DNA of 64,000 bases from QYOJ01 sp964449285 (GCA_964449285.1 CAYUZX010000003.1:20561-84560); one strand, 5' to 3'. Positions 43,088 through 52,260 are shown, counted from the stretch's first letter. Notes: a model not told the origin generated them from the letters alone. Program-made: numbers and translations.

Positions 43088-43912
43088 TCATTGCAACCTG
43101 TCAACTATCAACTGCTGACTTACCTGCATAATCAGGCAGCTGGGGCCACCAGTTCCCTTAACAAATTCAGAGAGACTCAGGGGATAGACCGTGAATCCTT
43201 TGTGCCGAAGAGCCTCGATGGAAGCGGTATTTGATTGATCTGCAATAATCTGTCGATTGGATAGAGGGATAACATTTCCGCTGATGAATCCCGTGTTTCG
43301 AACTTCGATCCGGTGAAAACCCGTAAAAAAGATTTTCGGAAAGAGACCGTTAACACACAGTATGGTATCAGGTGATACCAGCGTTATAGCTCCACCTAAA
43401 TGGAGAAAAGGAGCGGGGACCTTTGCTGTCCTGGTTTCATATCCTGCCTTCTTTAAAAAATTAATAAGCTGCTCGATTCCCGCTGGATTTGTCCTTGATG
43501 AGTGTCCAATGAATGCAATGTCGTCCGTTAGAATAACATCTCCGCCTTCAACTTTTCCAGGTGCTTCAATAGCCCCGAAACATGAAACTCCAATCTTGTC
43601 CAGGGATTCGGCCATCCACTTCTCTTCGCCTTCACGGGAAGGGAGGCCCATTCTCACCCTGATGTATCCTTTTGGTGTACAAACCGCAGTATCTTTTGTA
43701 AACACTGAATTGGGATGTCCCTGCATCTCCTTGAGTTCGATCACCTTAGCTCCGGCTTTTTCAATTGTTTTTACAAGACTAATATGCTGCTTTGCGGCCA
43801 GTCCCGGATCAGAAATTTGTGTGATATTATGTTCTGCCAGGTTTGATGCCCCGAAATAAGATGGGCCTGGAGAGCAAGTGATTAGGGTAGAGGGTTGATG
43901 GTTGAGGTTCAA
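43088..43912 (-). CDS. DDAH-like guanidine-modifying hydrolase
   Basis: A 274-residue protein starting with TTG; an upstream TAA rules out any longer frame. It has the pentein fold motifs of dimethylarginine dimethylaminohydrolase: SVFTKDTAVCT, KVEGGDVI, HLGGAITLV for the catalytic His and the nucleophile Cys259 in GTGGPSCLIMQV. It hydrolyses a methylated or free guanidine to a citrulline-type product. Not visibly connected with the clusters on either side. The two flanking gaps hold short tandem arrays. Confidence 0.9.
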   Translation of the reverse strand: MNLNHQPSTLITCSPGPSYFGASNLAEHNITQISDPGLAAKQHISLVKTIEKAGAKVIELKEMQGHPNSVFTKDTAVCTPKGYIRVRMGLPSREGEEKWMAESLDKIGVSCFGAIEAPGKVEGGDVILTDDIAFIGHSSRTNPAGIEQLINFLKKAGYETRTAKVPAPFLHLGGAITLVSPDTILCVNGLFPKIFFTGFHRIEVRNTGFISGNVIPLSNRQIIADQSNTASIEALRHKGFTVYPLSLSEFVKGTGGPSCLIMQVSQQLIVDRLQ

Positions 43913-43914
43913 TG

Positions 43915-43944
43915 TTTTAGTTTAAGTTTGAGTTTAAGTTTGGA
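43915..43944. repeat. Hexamer tandem array (TTTAAG/TTTGAG)
   Basis: Five units of six bases (TTTTAG, TTTAAG, TTTGAG, TTTAAG, TTTGGA) follow the upstream side of the DDAH start codon. Confidence 0.7.
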
Positions 43945-43990
43945 CGAGCCGTGATAAATCTCTGCCGTACAGTTATCTAGCATCCAGCAT

Positions 43991-44455
43991 CTAGTTTGCC
44001 AGCATCTCCATTCCCAAACTTTCTGCCAGTTTGTCGGCCTCTTCTATTGCTTCTTCTTTGGATTTGCATTTCATTACCTCGACCCTCGATTGGAGAGTTC
44101 CTGCTTCCAGGACAACCCGATAATCTTCCTGTTTTGTTTCCATCGTCCGGTTGCTGAGGCTGAAAGTCCTGTAAAAGCGTTTGGTACGAACAACCCTTAT
44201 TCCGTGAAAAGAGTTAGTACTAATCCATTGACCCGATCTAAAGAGACCAAGAATTAGGTTGCAAGGGCGAATGAGTCGTTTAACGGTATCAATTTCACAG
44301 GCATTTCCAGAGAATCCGATAAAGGCACCGATCAAGATCAGGATGATACCCGTCCAGTAAAACGGAATCAGGATAATACCTACCAGAACCAGGATCATTC
44401 CAGCGAAGGAACCACCTGGGCCAAAGGATTTGTCAAGTCTGTAAAGTTTTCGCAT
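43991..44455 (-). CDS. Small two-helix membrane protein
   Basis: The ATG at 44453-44455 gives 154 residues. Two hydrophobic helices form a hairpin (GMILVLVGIILIPFYWTGIILILIG, split by PFYW). A polar C-terminal domain follows, with FSLSNRTMETKQEDYRVVL and KCKSKEEAIEEADKLAESLG. I do not recognise a named family. It resembles small bacterial PH-like membrane proteins, but that is a guess. It stands alone between repeat arrays. Confidence 0.6.
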   Translation of the reverse strand: MRKLYRLDKSFGPGGSFAGMILVLVGIILIPFYWTGIILILIGAFIGFSGNACEIDTVKRLIRPCNLILGLFRSGQWISTNSFHGIRVVRTKRFYRTFSLSNRTMETKQEDYRVVLEAGTLQSRVEVMKCKSKEEAIEEADKLAESLGMEMLAN

Positions 44456-44474
44456 GAGACAAAGATAAAAAAAT

Positions 44475-44530
44475 GTCATGAGGTCATGAAGTGATGGAGT
44501 GATGAAGGGATGAAGTGATGGGAAGATGCC
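44475..44530. repeat. Octamer tandem array (GTGATGAA type)
   Basis: Seven imperfect eight-base units (GTCATGAG, GTCATGAA, GTGATGGA, GTGATGAA, GGGATGAA, GTGATGGG, AAGATGCC) in the 147-base gap before the glutaredoxin-fusion gene. The rest of the gap, 44531-44602, is AT-rich with no clear promoter box. Confidence 0.75.
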
Positions 44531-44602
44531 TGCATTTTTGTCAGTCGGAGATTATGGAACACATTTTGTAGATAACATAATCATATAAATAGATAATTAC
44601 AC

Positions 44603-45184
44603 ATGAAAGAGATTAGATCCTATGCCGAATGGCTGGAAAGTATGAGCAACAGTGATGTTACATATCTGTTGCTGTATAAGAAGAATGGCTCTGCGGTAAA
44701 CAGATGCGCTTATGATAATCTTGCAACGGCGGCGAAATTTGCGGGCGATGTAAAACTGTTTTTTGCTAATGTAGAGGAGACAAGAGACATCCATCCTAAT
44801 TACCCGGTAAATTCGGTGCCAATCCTGTTGGAGTTTCATAAAGGTATCTTAAAAAACATGCTGAAAGGATGTCATGACTCCACCTATTATGTCAATCAGT
44901 TTGAAAACCAGATGGCGGCCGTTATTGCAGAGAAGGAGGGGAAGCCAGCTTATAGCGTGACGGTCTATTCTACCCCTACGTGTTCATGGTGCACAACGTT
45001 GAAAAGTTATCTGAGGAAGAACAGGATCCAATTCACCGACATCGATGTTTCTCGTAACCAGGATGCTGCAAGGGAAATGGTAAACCGTAGCGGTCAGCAG
45101 GGAGTCCCTCAGAGTGTGATCAATGGGGAGGTGATTGTAGGTTTCAATAAAACCCGCATTGACCAGTTGCTGGGGACAAGGTAA
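44603..45184 (+). CDS. Thioredoxin-like/glutaredoxin fusion protein
   Basis: A 193-residue cytosolic protein. Residues 1-108 have a thioredoxin-like fold with the cis-Pro in SVPILLEF (Pro73), but the CxxC is gone, leaving only Cys35. Residues 116-193 form a glutaredoxin domain: STPTCSWCTTL with Cys127 and Cys130, QGVPQSVING, and VGFNKTRIDQLL. It probably reduces disulfides or glutathione-like mixed disulfides, with the first domain serving to bind a partner. It is a single gene flanked by octamer and heptamer arrays. Confidence 0.88.
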   Translation: MKEIRSYAEWLESMSNSDVTYLLLYKKNGSAVNRCAYDNLATAAKFAGDVKLFFANVEETRDIHPNYPVNSVPILLEFHKGILKNMLKGCHDSTYYVNQFENQMAAVIAEKEGKPAYSVTVYSTPTCSWCTTLKSYLRKNRIQFTDIDVSRNQDAAREMVNRSGQQGVPQSVINGEVIVGFNKTRIDQLLGTR

Positions 45185-45185
45185 A

Positions 45186-45241
45186 GGACGAGGGACGAGG
45201 GACGAGGGACGAAAGACGAGGGACGAAAGACGAGGGACGAC
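45186..45241. repeat. Heptamer tandem array (GGACGAG)
   Basis: Eight seven-base units (GGACGAG three times, then alternating GGACGAA and AGACGAG, ending GGACGAC), starting two bases after the stop codon of the glutaredoxin fusion. The gap 45185-45387 otherwise holds the octamer array at 45292-45315. Confidence 0.85.
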
Positions 45242-45291
45242 GGGAGAAGCAAAACAGCAGTGACATCAAATATCTACAATCTACTTATCCC

Positions 45292-45315
45292 TTCATCACC
45301 TCATCCCCTCATCAC
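45292..45315. repeat. Inverted copy of the octamer array
   Basis: Units TTCATCAC, CTCATCCC and CTCATCAC are the reverse complement of the GTGATGAA family at 44475-44530. Confidence 0.7.
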
Positions 45316-45387
45316 TTCCATGATGTTCTAGATAACGTTCAAAAATATAATCAAAAATAGAAACAGAAACAATAAAACTATTTAACA

Positions 45388-45675
45388 ATGAAAGAATTAC
45401 AACCGATCAACCAGCATGTATTGCTCGACATGAGTGATGATGCCGGGGAGCAGATGACTGCTGGTGGAATTATAATTCCTGATACCGCTAAAGAGAAGAA
45501 AAAATGGGCAAAAGTACTGGCTATGAGTAACATCGAAAATGCCGAGATCAGCATTGGGGAGACTGTTCTATTTAAAGAATACAGTGGTTCCGAAGTCGAA
45601 TTTGAAGGGAATAAATACCTCCTGGTGCCCTACGAAGAGATTCTGGCAAAAATTATGGAAACGGAAGCGATATAA
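45388..45675 (+). CDS. Stand-alone GroES-like co-chaperonin
   Basis: A 95-residue protein with the GroES layout: a short N-terminal strand KELQPINQHVLL, the mobile loop DAGEQMTAGGIIIPDTAKE, KKWAKVLAMS, VLFKEYSG and the C-terminal strand LVPYEEILAKI. No groEL is next to it, unlike the usual operon. It diverges from typical GroES in having few basic residues in its first strand. It may be a second copy serving the same GroEL or a special client. A weak inverted repeat, AATTCCG (45697-45703) with CGGAATT (45715-45721), follows the gene. Confidence 0.88.
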   Translation: MKELQPINQHVLLDMSDDAGEQMTAGGIIIPDTAKEKKKWAKVLAMSNIENAEISIGETVLFKEYSGSEVEFEGNKYLLVPYEEILAKIMETEAI

Positions 45676-45789
45676 TTGGCATTACTCGTTTCGAAGAATT
45701 CCGGCGGCTTTCTGCGGAATTGTCTTTGTCTCAGCAGTGATACGGGTATGTTTCAACAAGTGGACAAGCTTGTGAAGGTTTTGGATTTT

Positions 45790-48700
45790 TCACCTTAACC
45801 AAAGCAGCCAGTTCCTGTGAGAATGAATCCCCTTCGCTATTTCGCTTGACTTTGTAAACACCTGATACAATATAGGAACGATAATCAGAGATAGCGCCGT
45901 AGAAACTAAAAGGCCCCCAATGATCGTCCAACCCAGTGGCGCCCACATGGTACTACCTGACAGGGTGAGGGGAAGCAATCCTCCTATGGTGGTCAAACTG
46001 GTGAGTACAATCGGAATAAACCTTGTTTCGCCAGCTTTAGTGATCGCTTCTCTTAGTGTCATGCCATTGGAAATCAGTTTATTTGTATAGTCAACCAAAA
46101 TAATGGCATTGTTCACTACGATGCCAACCAGGCTGATTAACCCAATGAATGCCGAGAATGAAAAGGTATAGCCTGAGATAAGCAACGCCCAGATCATCCC
46201 GATTACAGCAAAAGGAATCGAAGCGTAAATGATAAGAGGTTGACGAAACGACTTGAATTGCAATACCAAAATGGCAAAGATGGCGATCATAGCAATAATA
46301 ATGGCAATCTTCATTCCGCCAAACGAATCCTGCCTGCTCTCCACCTCTCCCGTGATCACATACCGGTAACCTTTTGGGAATGTGTAATTCGTAAGTTGTT
46401 CAATGACTGGATTCATAACCTGGTCCAGGTTAGTTCCCTTCTCCAGGTCGGCAGTAACCAGGGCTGTACGTTCGAGATCAAACCGTTTGATCCTGCTGGG
46501 GGCATCAATGAACTCAATGGATGCCAATTGTTTAAGAGGTACCTGCCGTCCCGAAAGGGATCTAACGAATATATCGTTGAAGTCTTCTGGTGAGACCTCC
46601 TTCCCAACTGGCATCCGCAAAATAATTTGATATTCCTTGCCCTGAGGGTCCCGGAATTTCGAAACACCCAGACCATTTACCGCTGCCCGGATGGTTTTAT
46701 CAATCTCAAAAACAGGAACGCCATAAATGCTGGCCTTATCCCGGTTGATAACAATGCTGAGATCAATCTGTTTCTTCGACATCTGATTATCCAGATTGAT
46801 CACACCAGGTTGCTCCCCAATCATTTGTTCCACATCCTCCGAGATATTCTTCAGAACCTCCAGGTTTTCTCCAGTCACGAAAACCATGATGGGAGCTTCA
46901 ATCGGATGGCCCTGTTCAAACTCCTTGACATTGATTCTAGCTCCAGGATATTCTGAGAAATGGTTTCGGAGTGTAACAACCATATTATCAAACTCTTCGA
47001 CGTTATATTCATCCAGTTGCACAAAGATCTCAGCAAAATTTTTTGAATAATTCTTCTCAAGCACATTGTAGTAGATCCGGGGGTTACCATGGCCAATGTT
47101 TGAGGCGTAATAGGAGACCCCGGACAGGGTATCCAATACTGCTTCAACATCCATTGTTACCTGGTTTGTTTTATCAAGGTTTGTCCCTTCAGGCAGGTTA
47201 ACCTGAATTAGAAATTGAGGTTTCTCTGCTTTAGGGAAAAAAGAGATTCCGACAAACTGAAAAACAAAGAGCGAAATGATCAGGGCAACGATCGCAAATG
47301 ATACCGTCAACATCTTGTGGTTTAGAGAATAGAGAAGTGCCCGGCGGTAGGGCCCTTCGATCAGTTGCCGCAGCTTACGCTCGAAGTATGTCATGCTTTT
47401 CTTCGAAACACCGACAGGGATTTTACGATATATTTTACTGGTTATCAGTGGCGTAAGAGTCAGTGCAACCAACAGTGACATGATTAGGGTTGCGATAATG
47501 GTTATGGGCAGGCTTTTTATGAACTCTCCGGATGCTTCCGGCATCATGATGATTGGAATAAACGCCAGAACCGTTGTCGCTGTGGCGCTGATGACAGGCC
47601 AGCTGATTTCCGAAGCGCCAAGGATAGAAGCATCACGTGGGGAGTATCCGAGAAACCTGAACCGGTTAATGTTTTCTACCATTACGATGGAATTGTCAAC
47701 CAGTAATCCAAGTGCCACGACCAGTCCGGCAATTGAGATCTGCTGGAGACCAAATCCGGAGAGGTCGACAACAAACAGTCCCATGATGATGGAGAGTGGA
47801 ATCGCCATGATGACGATCATTGAAGAGCGGAAACCCAGCGCTAGCAATACAATCAGGCCAACCAGCAAGATACCCTGCAGCAGGTTCCCAAGGAAATAGC
47901 TAATCCTCTCATCCACCCAGATGGATTGATCAAAGACAGTAAAGAGGTGAATACCAACCGGTAGCGTGTTTGTGAACTCGGTAAGTTTCTTTTGGAGTTC
48001 CCCCCGAATGGCGAAGATATTGTATCCCTCTTTCTGCTTAACTTCCAGGAAGATACAACGTTTTCCATTCACCCGGCCAAAATAAATCTGGTCTTCGTAA
48101 GTTAGCGTAACATCAGCGATATCGTGCAAATAAATATTACGGCCCCTATATGAGTTTACAACAGTATTTTTTACCTCATCCAGGTTCGCATAAGTTCCGC
48201 TTGTTTGAATATTGAAATTCTTTCCTGAGAGTTTTAAAGATCCGCCTGGTATGTTTGCGTTATTACTCTGAATGGCTTTCTCGACCTGATCAAGAGAGAT
48301 GTTCATGGCTGCCATTTTTGGAAAATTCAGGGAAACCCTTACTTCTTCTTGCGGATATGCCTTGATATCAACACGTTTGACACCGTTCGACTTTTGAATC
48401 ACCTTTTTGAGGTTCTCTGCCTCCTGAACAAGATCACGGTATGCTGTTTTTTCAGATATCAGAGCCAGTTGCAAGATCACAACATCGGAGGTTGTCCATT
48501 CAAGGAAGTTTATCTCAAGGATCTCTTCTGGTAGGGTCCCCCTGATACCATTGACTTTATCCACCACCTCATCGTATTTTTTTCTGGCATCATACCCAAA
48601 ATAGAACTCAACAGAGATATAAACCAGGCCGTCTTTTACTGTCGTATGGATTCTCTTGATATCCTCAAGTTCATTGACCGCTTCTTCAATAGGTTGAGCA

Positions 48701-48888
48701 ACAAGTTCCTCCAGATCGACAGGGGTGGCCCCGGGGAAAATCACAATCACAGAGGCTCCTGGAACATTCACTGGAGGATCTTCAGTACGTGGCATGGAGA
48801 GAAACGAGCTGATCCCTGCAATGATTAATAGGATGAAAACCAGGATGGTGAATTGATAATTATCGATGGAAAGTTTAGGTAGATTCAT
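45790..48888 (-). CDS. RND efflux transporter permease
   Basis: A 1032-residue inner-membrane pump of the AcrB class. Two repeats each have six helices and a large periplasmic domain. TM4 carries LLVDNSIVMVENI; the second of the two usual aspartates is Asn. The early segment FLSMPRTEDPPVNVPGA is typical. It exports hydrophobic compounds with proton energy, with the adaptor (48905-49936) and the TolC protein (50042-51412). The substrates are unknown. It is the last gene of the TetR-controlled operon. Confidence 0.95.
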   Translation of the reverse strand: MNLPKLSIDNYQFTILVFILLIIAGISSFLSMPRTEDPPVNVPGASVIVIFPGATPVDLEELVAQPIEEAVNELEDIKRIHTTVKDGLVYISVEFYFGYDARKKYDEVVDKVNGIRGTLPEEILEINFLEWTTSDVVILQLALISEKTAYRDLVQEAENLKKVIQKSNGVKRVDIKAYPQEEVRVSLNFPKMAAMNISLDQVEKAIQSNNANIPGGSLKLSGKNFNIQTSGTYANLDEVKNTVVNSYRGRNIYLHDIADVTLTYEDQIYFGRVNGKRCIFLEVKQKEGYNIFAIRGELQKKLTEFTNTLPVGIHLFTVFDQSIWVDERISYFLGNLLQGILLVGLIVLLALGFRSSMIVIMAIPLSIIMGLFVVDLSGFGLQQISIAGLVVALGLLVDNSIVMVENINRFRFLGYSPRDASILGASEISWPVISATATTVLAFIPIIMMPEASGEFIKSLPITIIATLIMSLLVALTLTPLITSKIYRKIPVGVSKKSMTYFERKLRQLIEGPYRRALLYSLNHKMLTVSFAIVALIISLFVFQFVGISFFPKAEKPQFLIQVNLPEGTNLDKTNQVTMDVEAVLDTLSGVSYYASNIGHGNPRIYYNVLEKNYSKNFAEIFVQLDEYNVEEFDNMVVTLRNHFSEYPGARINVKEFEQGHPIEAPIMVFVTGENLEVLKNISEDVEQMIGEQPGVINLDNQMSKKQIDLSIVINRDKASIYGVPVFEIDKTIRAAVNGLGVSKFRDPQGKEYQIILRMPVGKEVSPEDFNDIFVRSLSGRQVPLKQLASIEFIDAPSRIKRFDLERTALVTADLEKGTNLDQVMNPVIEQLTNYTFPKGYRYVITGEVESRQDSFGGMKIAIIIAMIAIFAILVLQFKSFRQPLIIYASIPFAVIGMIWALLISGYTFSFSAFIGLISLVGIVVNNAIILVDYTNKLISNGMTLREAITKAGETRFIPIVLTSLTTIGGLLPLTLSGSTMWAPLGWTIIGGLLVSTALSLIIVPILYQVFTKSSEIAKGIHSHRNWLLWLR

Positions 48889-48904
48889 GATGACAGGATT
48901 GAGG

Positions 48905-49936
48905 TTATTTTTCCAGGATCAGAATTTCATCGTTATCTTTCAGGTAGTTAGATCCTTCTATGATGACCAACTCTCCCTCTTCCAAACCCTCTTTAATGCA
49001 GATCATCTCTTGAATATTATAGGTTTTGATCTGACGTTTTTCGGCCCGGTCTCCTTTGGCAATAAAGATAAACCCTCCATCTCCTTGAGCCTCAACGAGA
49101 GCGTCTATTGGGATCTGCAGACACATCGTTGGTTGGGGTGCAAAAATCTCCACCCGGGCAATGAACCCTGATGCAAGCAGATAATCCTGTGGGTCGACAG
49201 TAAGTTCTACTTCATATGTACCAGTATATGGATCAGCTGCCTTCCCAATTTCAGACGCAATTGCTTGAAAATTAATTCCGGGATAAGCGTCAAACCAGAC
49301 AGTTGCCGGATCGCCCAGGTCGATTGTAACCATGTCCTTATCGGTCAGATTGGCTTTCACAACCCACTCATCATCAGATGAACCGAATAGGAATACCGGT
49401 TGCCCCGGTCCAACGATCTCATTCTCCTCTGCTAACTTTTTGAGGATCTTTCCCCGAGCAGGTGCTTCAATAATTGAATACTTCCGGTTAAACCTGGCAA
49501 TCTCAAGGTTTGCTTTCGCAACATCGAGGGCTGTATGTGCATCTTGAAGGTTTTCGAGTGTAGCAACACTATCGTTATATAGATTTTCAATACGCTCATA
49601 ATCTCTTTCAGCTTTCAAGAAAGCCAGATCTGCCTGGTGTTCAATGGCATTTACCTCTGCCAGGTTTAACCTGGCAATAATAGCTCCTCTGGCGACAGGC
49701 TGGCCCTCTTTGACGTTGATTTGTTCTATCAATCCGCCGGTTTTAAAACTTAACCTTACTTCTGTTTTGGAAGAGAGTTGACCTGAAGTTCTGACTGACT
49801 CTCTAATCTCTTTGATTTCAGCAGGTATTACGGTCACCCGGGTTCGGTCATCCTTTTGTGTTCCTTCTGGCACGCGGTTACATGCTAAAACAGAGAGCAT
49901 GAGAAGAAGAATCAGGATAAGATTAGTATGTTTCAT
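48905..49936 (-). CDS. RND periplasmic adaptor lipoprotein
   Basis: A 343-residue membrane-fusion protein. The signal peptide ends in the lipobox VLAC, placing it as a lipoprotein of the inner membrane. The biotinyl-lipoyl-like strands (INVKEGQPVARGAII, YSIIEAPARGKIL) flank a helical hairpin (residues 84-135) that contacts the TolC protein. A beta-barrel domain and membrane-proximal strands follow. It bridges the pump and the outer-membrane channel. It lies 16 bases upstream of the pump gene. Its own upstream gap of 105 bases is filled by tandem arrays. Confidence 0.93.
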   Translation of the reverse strand: MKHTNLILILLLMLSVLACNRVPEGTQKDDRTRVTVIPAEIKEIRESVRTSGQLSSKTEVRLSFKTGGLIEQINVKEGQPVARGAIIARLNLAEVNAIEHQADLAFLKAERDYERIENLYNDSVATLENLQDAHTALDVAKANLEIARFNRKYSIIEAPARGKILKKLAEENEIVGPGQPVFLFGSSDDEWVVKANLTDKDMVTIDLGDPATVWFDAYPGINFQAIASEIGKAADPYTGTYEVELTVDPQDYLLASGFIARVEIFAPQPTMCLQIPIDALVEAQGDGGFIFIAKGDRAEKRQIKTYNIQEMICIKEGLEEGELVIIEGSNYLKDNDEILILEK

Positions 49937-49951
49937 AATATCAGTTAATTA

Positions 49952-49999
49952 GTCGTGAAGTCATGAAGCCATGAGATCATGAAGTCATGATGTCAGAAA
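49952..49999. repeat. Octamer tandem array (GTCATGAA)
   Basis: Six imperfect units (GTCGTGAA, GTCATGAA, GCCATGAG, ATCATGAA, GTCATGAT, GTCAGAAA), the same family as 44475-44530, between the adaptor and TolC genes. Confidence 0.75.
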
Positions 50000-50012
50000 G
50001 ATGAAGATTTTC

Positions 50013-50040
50013 ATTCGTAATTCGTAATTCGTAATTCGTA
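50013..50040. repeat. Heptamer tandem array (ATTCGTA x4)
   Basis: Four perfect ATTCGTA units directly abut the stop codon of the TolC gene at 50042. Confidence 0.85.
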
Positions 50041-50041
50041 A

Positions 50042-51412
50042 TTAATTTAACGGATATGTTCCCGTTGCCCTTTCCAATTCTGCCCGGCTGATCTCATAAT
50101 CATAAATAGCCAGGATCAGATTGAGATCGGCATTCGTCATGTCAGTCCGAACATTGATAAATTCGAGCAGACTCGTTTGTCCCTGGTTGTACTTTTTTCG
50201 GATAATCTCAAATGCCTTGGTAGCACTGTAACTCTGTGTTTTTGCAGCAGCCACGGCGGTGGCTGCCGCCTTTTCACCGAACCATGCATCAATCACCTGC
50301 ATAGAAATCTGGTTTTTCAATTCATTATTCTGCTCCTGAAGGATATTTTGCTCGATGGAGGCTTGCTGGATTTTTGACCGTGTCTCCATGCCATGAAAAA
50401 TTTTCCATTGCATCACAACCGAAGCAATCAGGAAATCTGATTTGTCATTAAACTCATATGTCGTACCCTGGATGCCATAATTAACTCCCAGATTCAGGGT
50501 AGGAGAATGATTGAATTTATTCAACCTGACGGAGTTCTCGGAAGCACTTAAATATTCTTCAATTTGCATTAATTCCTCACGGTTGGCAAGAGCGATATCA
50601 ATAGATTCTTCTGTGTTTAATAACATGCTATCTATCAATATATTATTTAACATTATGTCTATCGATGATTCAAGTGATTTGTTCAATAAGAAGTTGAAAT
50701 ATGCCTTCGCAGATTCATGAAATTTTTCTGCTTCAGCCATCTGCCGTTCAACCTTGCTAAGTTCGGCACGAGAACGGTAAACGGCATCCACGGTCACCTT
50801 ATCGTTGGCTACCAGGCTTTCGCTCACACGAAGATTCTCTTTGACCACATCGAACGTTTGGTCAAACAATTCGAGGGCCTTCACGGTCTTCAGGTAATTG
50901 AAATAGGCAGTTTTGATCTCTTTAACCAGTTCCCGTTTGTAGAGATCAATTCCTATAAATGCAGCATTAGAAAGGTCTTTGCGGATCTTGTACTGGAAGT
51001 AGATATCACTGTTGAAAAGGGGTTGATAGAGAGAGAGCATCGTCTCCTGCTCGGTAGGCCTCATGAAATAGATCTGTTCATTTTCTACCTGCGAAAACTG
51101 CTGTGATTGAGTTAGTTGATTCAATGTAGAGTAAACGGGATTCAAGAGATCCCCTATTGGAAAATCAATGGTTCTACCACCTTCTGCCATGCTGTACCTG
51201 GCATTAAATCCGATGTTGGGGTAGAATAGAGCCTCTGACTGGTTCAGTGCAGCAAGGCTCTTGTTGTAATTCAACTGTTTTTGTTTAAGCGCCTGGTTGT
51301 TTTGAAATCCTTCCCTGATATAATTTTCCAATACGTTTTCCTGGGCGATGACCATCGCAGGAAAAAGCAGTATTCCGATCAGGAGGATCATTCTCTGGAT
51401 TGACTTATTCAT
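50042..51412 (-). CDS. TolC-family outer-membrane efflux protein
   Basis: The ATG at 51410-51412 gives 456 residues with a signal peptide ending MVIAQEN. Two TolC repeats are seen, each with beta strands and a long helical hairpin: YIREGFQNNQALKQKQLNY and ALANREELMQIEEYL mark the helix starts. It forms the outer-membrane exit duct for the RND pump. Its start overlaps the stop of the TetR gene by 8 bases, so translation is coupled and both share the TetR operator. Confidence 0.93.
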   Translation of the reverse strand: MNKSIQRMILLIGILLFPAMVIAQENVLENYIREGFQNNQALKQKQLNYNKSLAALNQSEALFYPNIGFNARYSMAEGGRTIDFPIGDLLNPVYSTLNQLTQSQQFSQVENEQIYFMRPTEQETMLSLYQPLFNSDIYFQYKIRKDLSNAAFIGIDLYKRELVKEIKTAYFNYLKTVKALELFDQTFDVVKENLRVSESLVANDKVTVDAVYRSRAELSKVERQMAEAEKFHESAKAYFNFLLNKSLESSIDIMLNNILIDSMLLNTEESIDIALANREELMQIEEYLSASENSVRLNKFNHSPTLNLGVNYGIQGTTYEFNDKSDFLIASVVMQWKIFHGMETRSKIQQASIEQNILQEQNNELKNQISMQVIDAWFGEKAAATAVAAAKTQSYSATKAFEIIRKKYNQGQTSLLEFINVRTDMTNADLNLILAIYDYEISRAELERATGTYPLN

Positions 51413-52064
51413 GTTTAACACCCTCCATATGAATTGGTTCCAATGCGTCATGGATCAGTTTAAGGTGGCTGTTTACCAGTTGCTCACGGCTAATATTATG
51501 CAGATTAAAAACCATTTGTTTGGCCGAATACATTACGAGAATTCCCATCATCTGTGCCCAGAGTGTAGCACTAAGCTCAAGTATTGGAATATCCGTCCTT
51601 ACCGATCCGTCGGTCATGCCCCGCTTCAGTGTTTCATTTAACAGAGTCAGTGAGTTTCTGTTGGCCATGAAATCGTTTACTTTCGCTTCCTGCAGTTTTT
51701 GCTGTTCAACATCACGTCCCTGGAAAAAGATCAGCGCATTGAAATAATCGGGATGAAGGTTAGAAAACTCAACCAGGGCAAGTCCCAATTCGCGAAGTGT
51801 CTCAAGGCCACTCTTTTTAATATTTAACCTCCTTTCCATCAACTCCATAAGAAGTTTCATTCCTCGTTCCATGATGGCAAAATGAAGCTCATCTTTGCTG
51901 GTAAAATAGAGATAGAGGGTTCCTTTACTTAGTTCGGCATCGAGGGCTACATCATCCATTGTAGAAGTTTCGTATCCTTTCCTGAAGAAGACTGTTTCGG
52001 CCGCATCGATAATGGCCTGATAGCGTTGCTCCCTTTCTCGTTCTTTTCTTTCTGTAATACCCAT
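51405..52064 (-). CDS. TetR-family repressor of the efflux operon
   Basis: The ATG at 52062-52064 gives 219 residues; the upstream ATG would place 12 residues in the operator region. The N-terminal helix-turn-helix is clear: IIDAAETVFFRKGYETSTMDDVALDAELSKGTLYLYF, given here as the helix pair around TMDDVALDAELSKGTLY. The C-terminal ligand domain is helical. It is first in the operon and likely represses itself and the TolC, adaptor and pump genes by binding the palindrome at 52093-52107. Confidence 0.95.
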   Translation of the reverse strand: MGITERKEREREQRYQAIIDAAETVFFRKGYETSTMDDVALDAELSKGTLYLYFTSKDELHFAIMERGMKLLMELMERRLNIKKSGLETLRELGLALVEFSNLHPDYFNALIFFQGRDVEQQKLQEAKVNDFMANRNSLTLLNETLKRGMTDGSVRTDIPILELSATLWAQMMGILVMYSAKQMVFNLHNISREQLVNSHLKLIHDALEPIHMEGVKHE

Positions 52065-52092
52065 AGTTATATATTTAACGTTAGCCAAAAAA

Positions 52093-52107
52093 ATGACCAT
52101 GAGTCAT
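52093..52107. promoter_or_regulatory. Likely TetR operator palindrome
   Basis: ATGAC (52093-52097), five spacer bases and GTCAT (52103-52107), extended by A- and T-runs on either side. It sits just downstream of the -7 box of the efflux operon, where a repressor would block transcription start. Confidence 0.6.
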
Positions 52108-52115
52108 ATTTTTGA

Positions 52116-52146
52116 CAAAGATATACCAGGATCATATAAAAGTCAA
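52116..52146 (-). promoter_or_regulatory. Promoter of the efflux operon
   Basis: On the minus strand TTG (52144-52146) and TATCTTTG (52116-52123) are spaced by 20 bases, a good match to the Bacteroidota consensus. The start codon is 51 bases downstream of the -7 box. Confidence 0.65.
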
Positions 52147-52260
52147 GAAATTAATATAAAAATACAGCTTGCTGTTGCAGCGTCTCCCAAGTACTCGGGA
52201 TCGCAATGACAATGATGCTGGAACAAGATACTGGATACAAGATGAGAAAATACAATCCTG

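Noticed and set aside
45186..45241. A CRISPR array
   Set aside because: The units are only seven bases long, without spacers, and no cas genes are present. It is a microsatellite.
45697..45721. A terminator after groES
   Set aside because: The stem AATTCCG/CGGAATT is perfect but no strong T-run follows. It is mentioned only in the gene entry.
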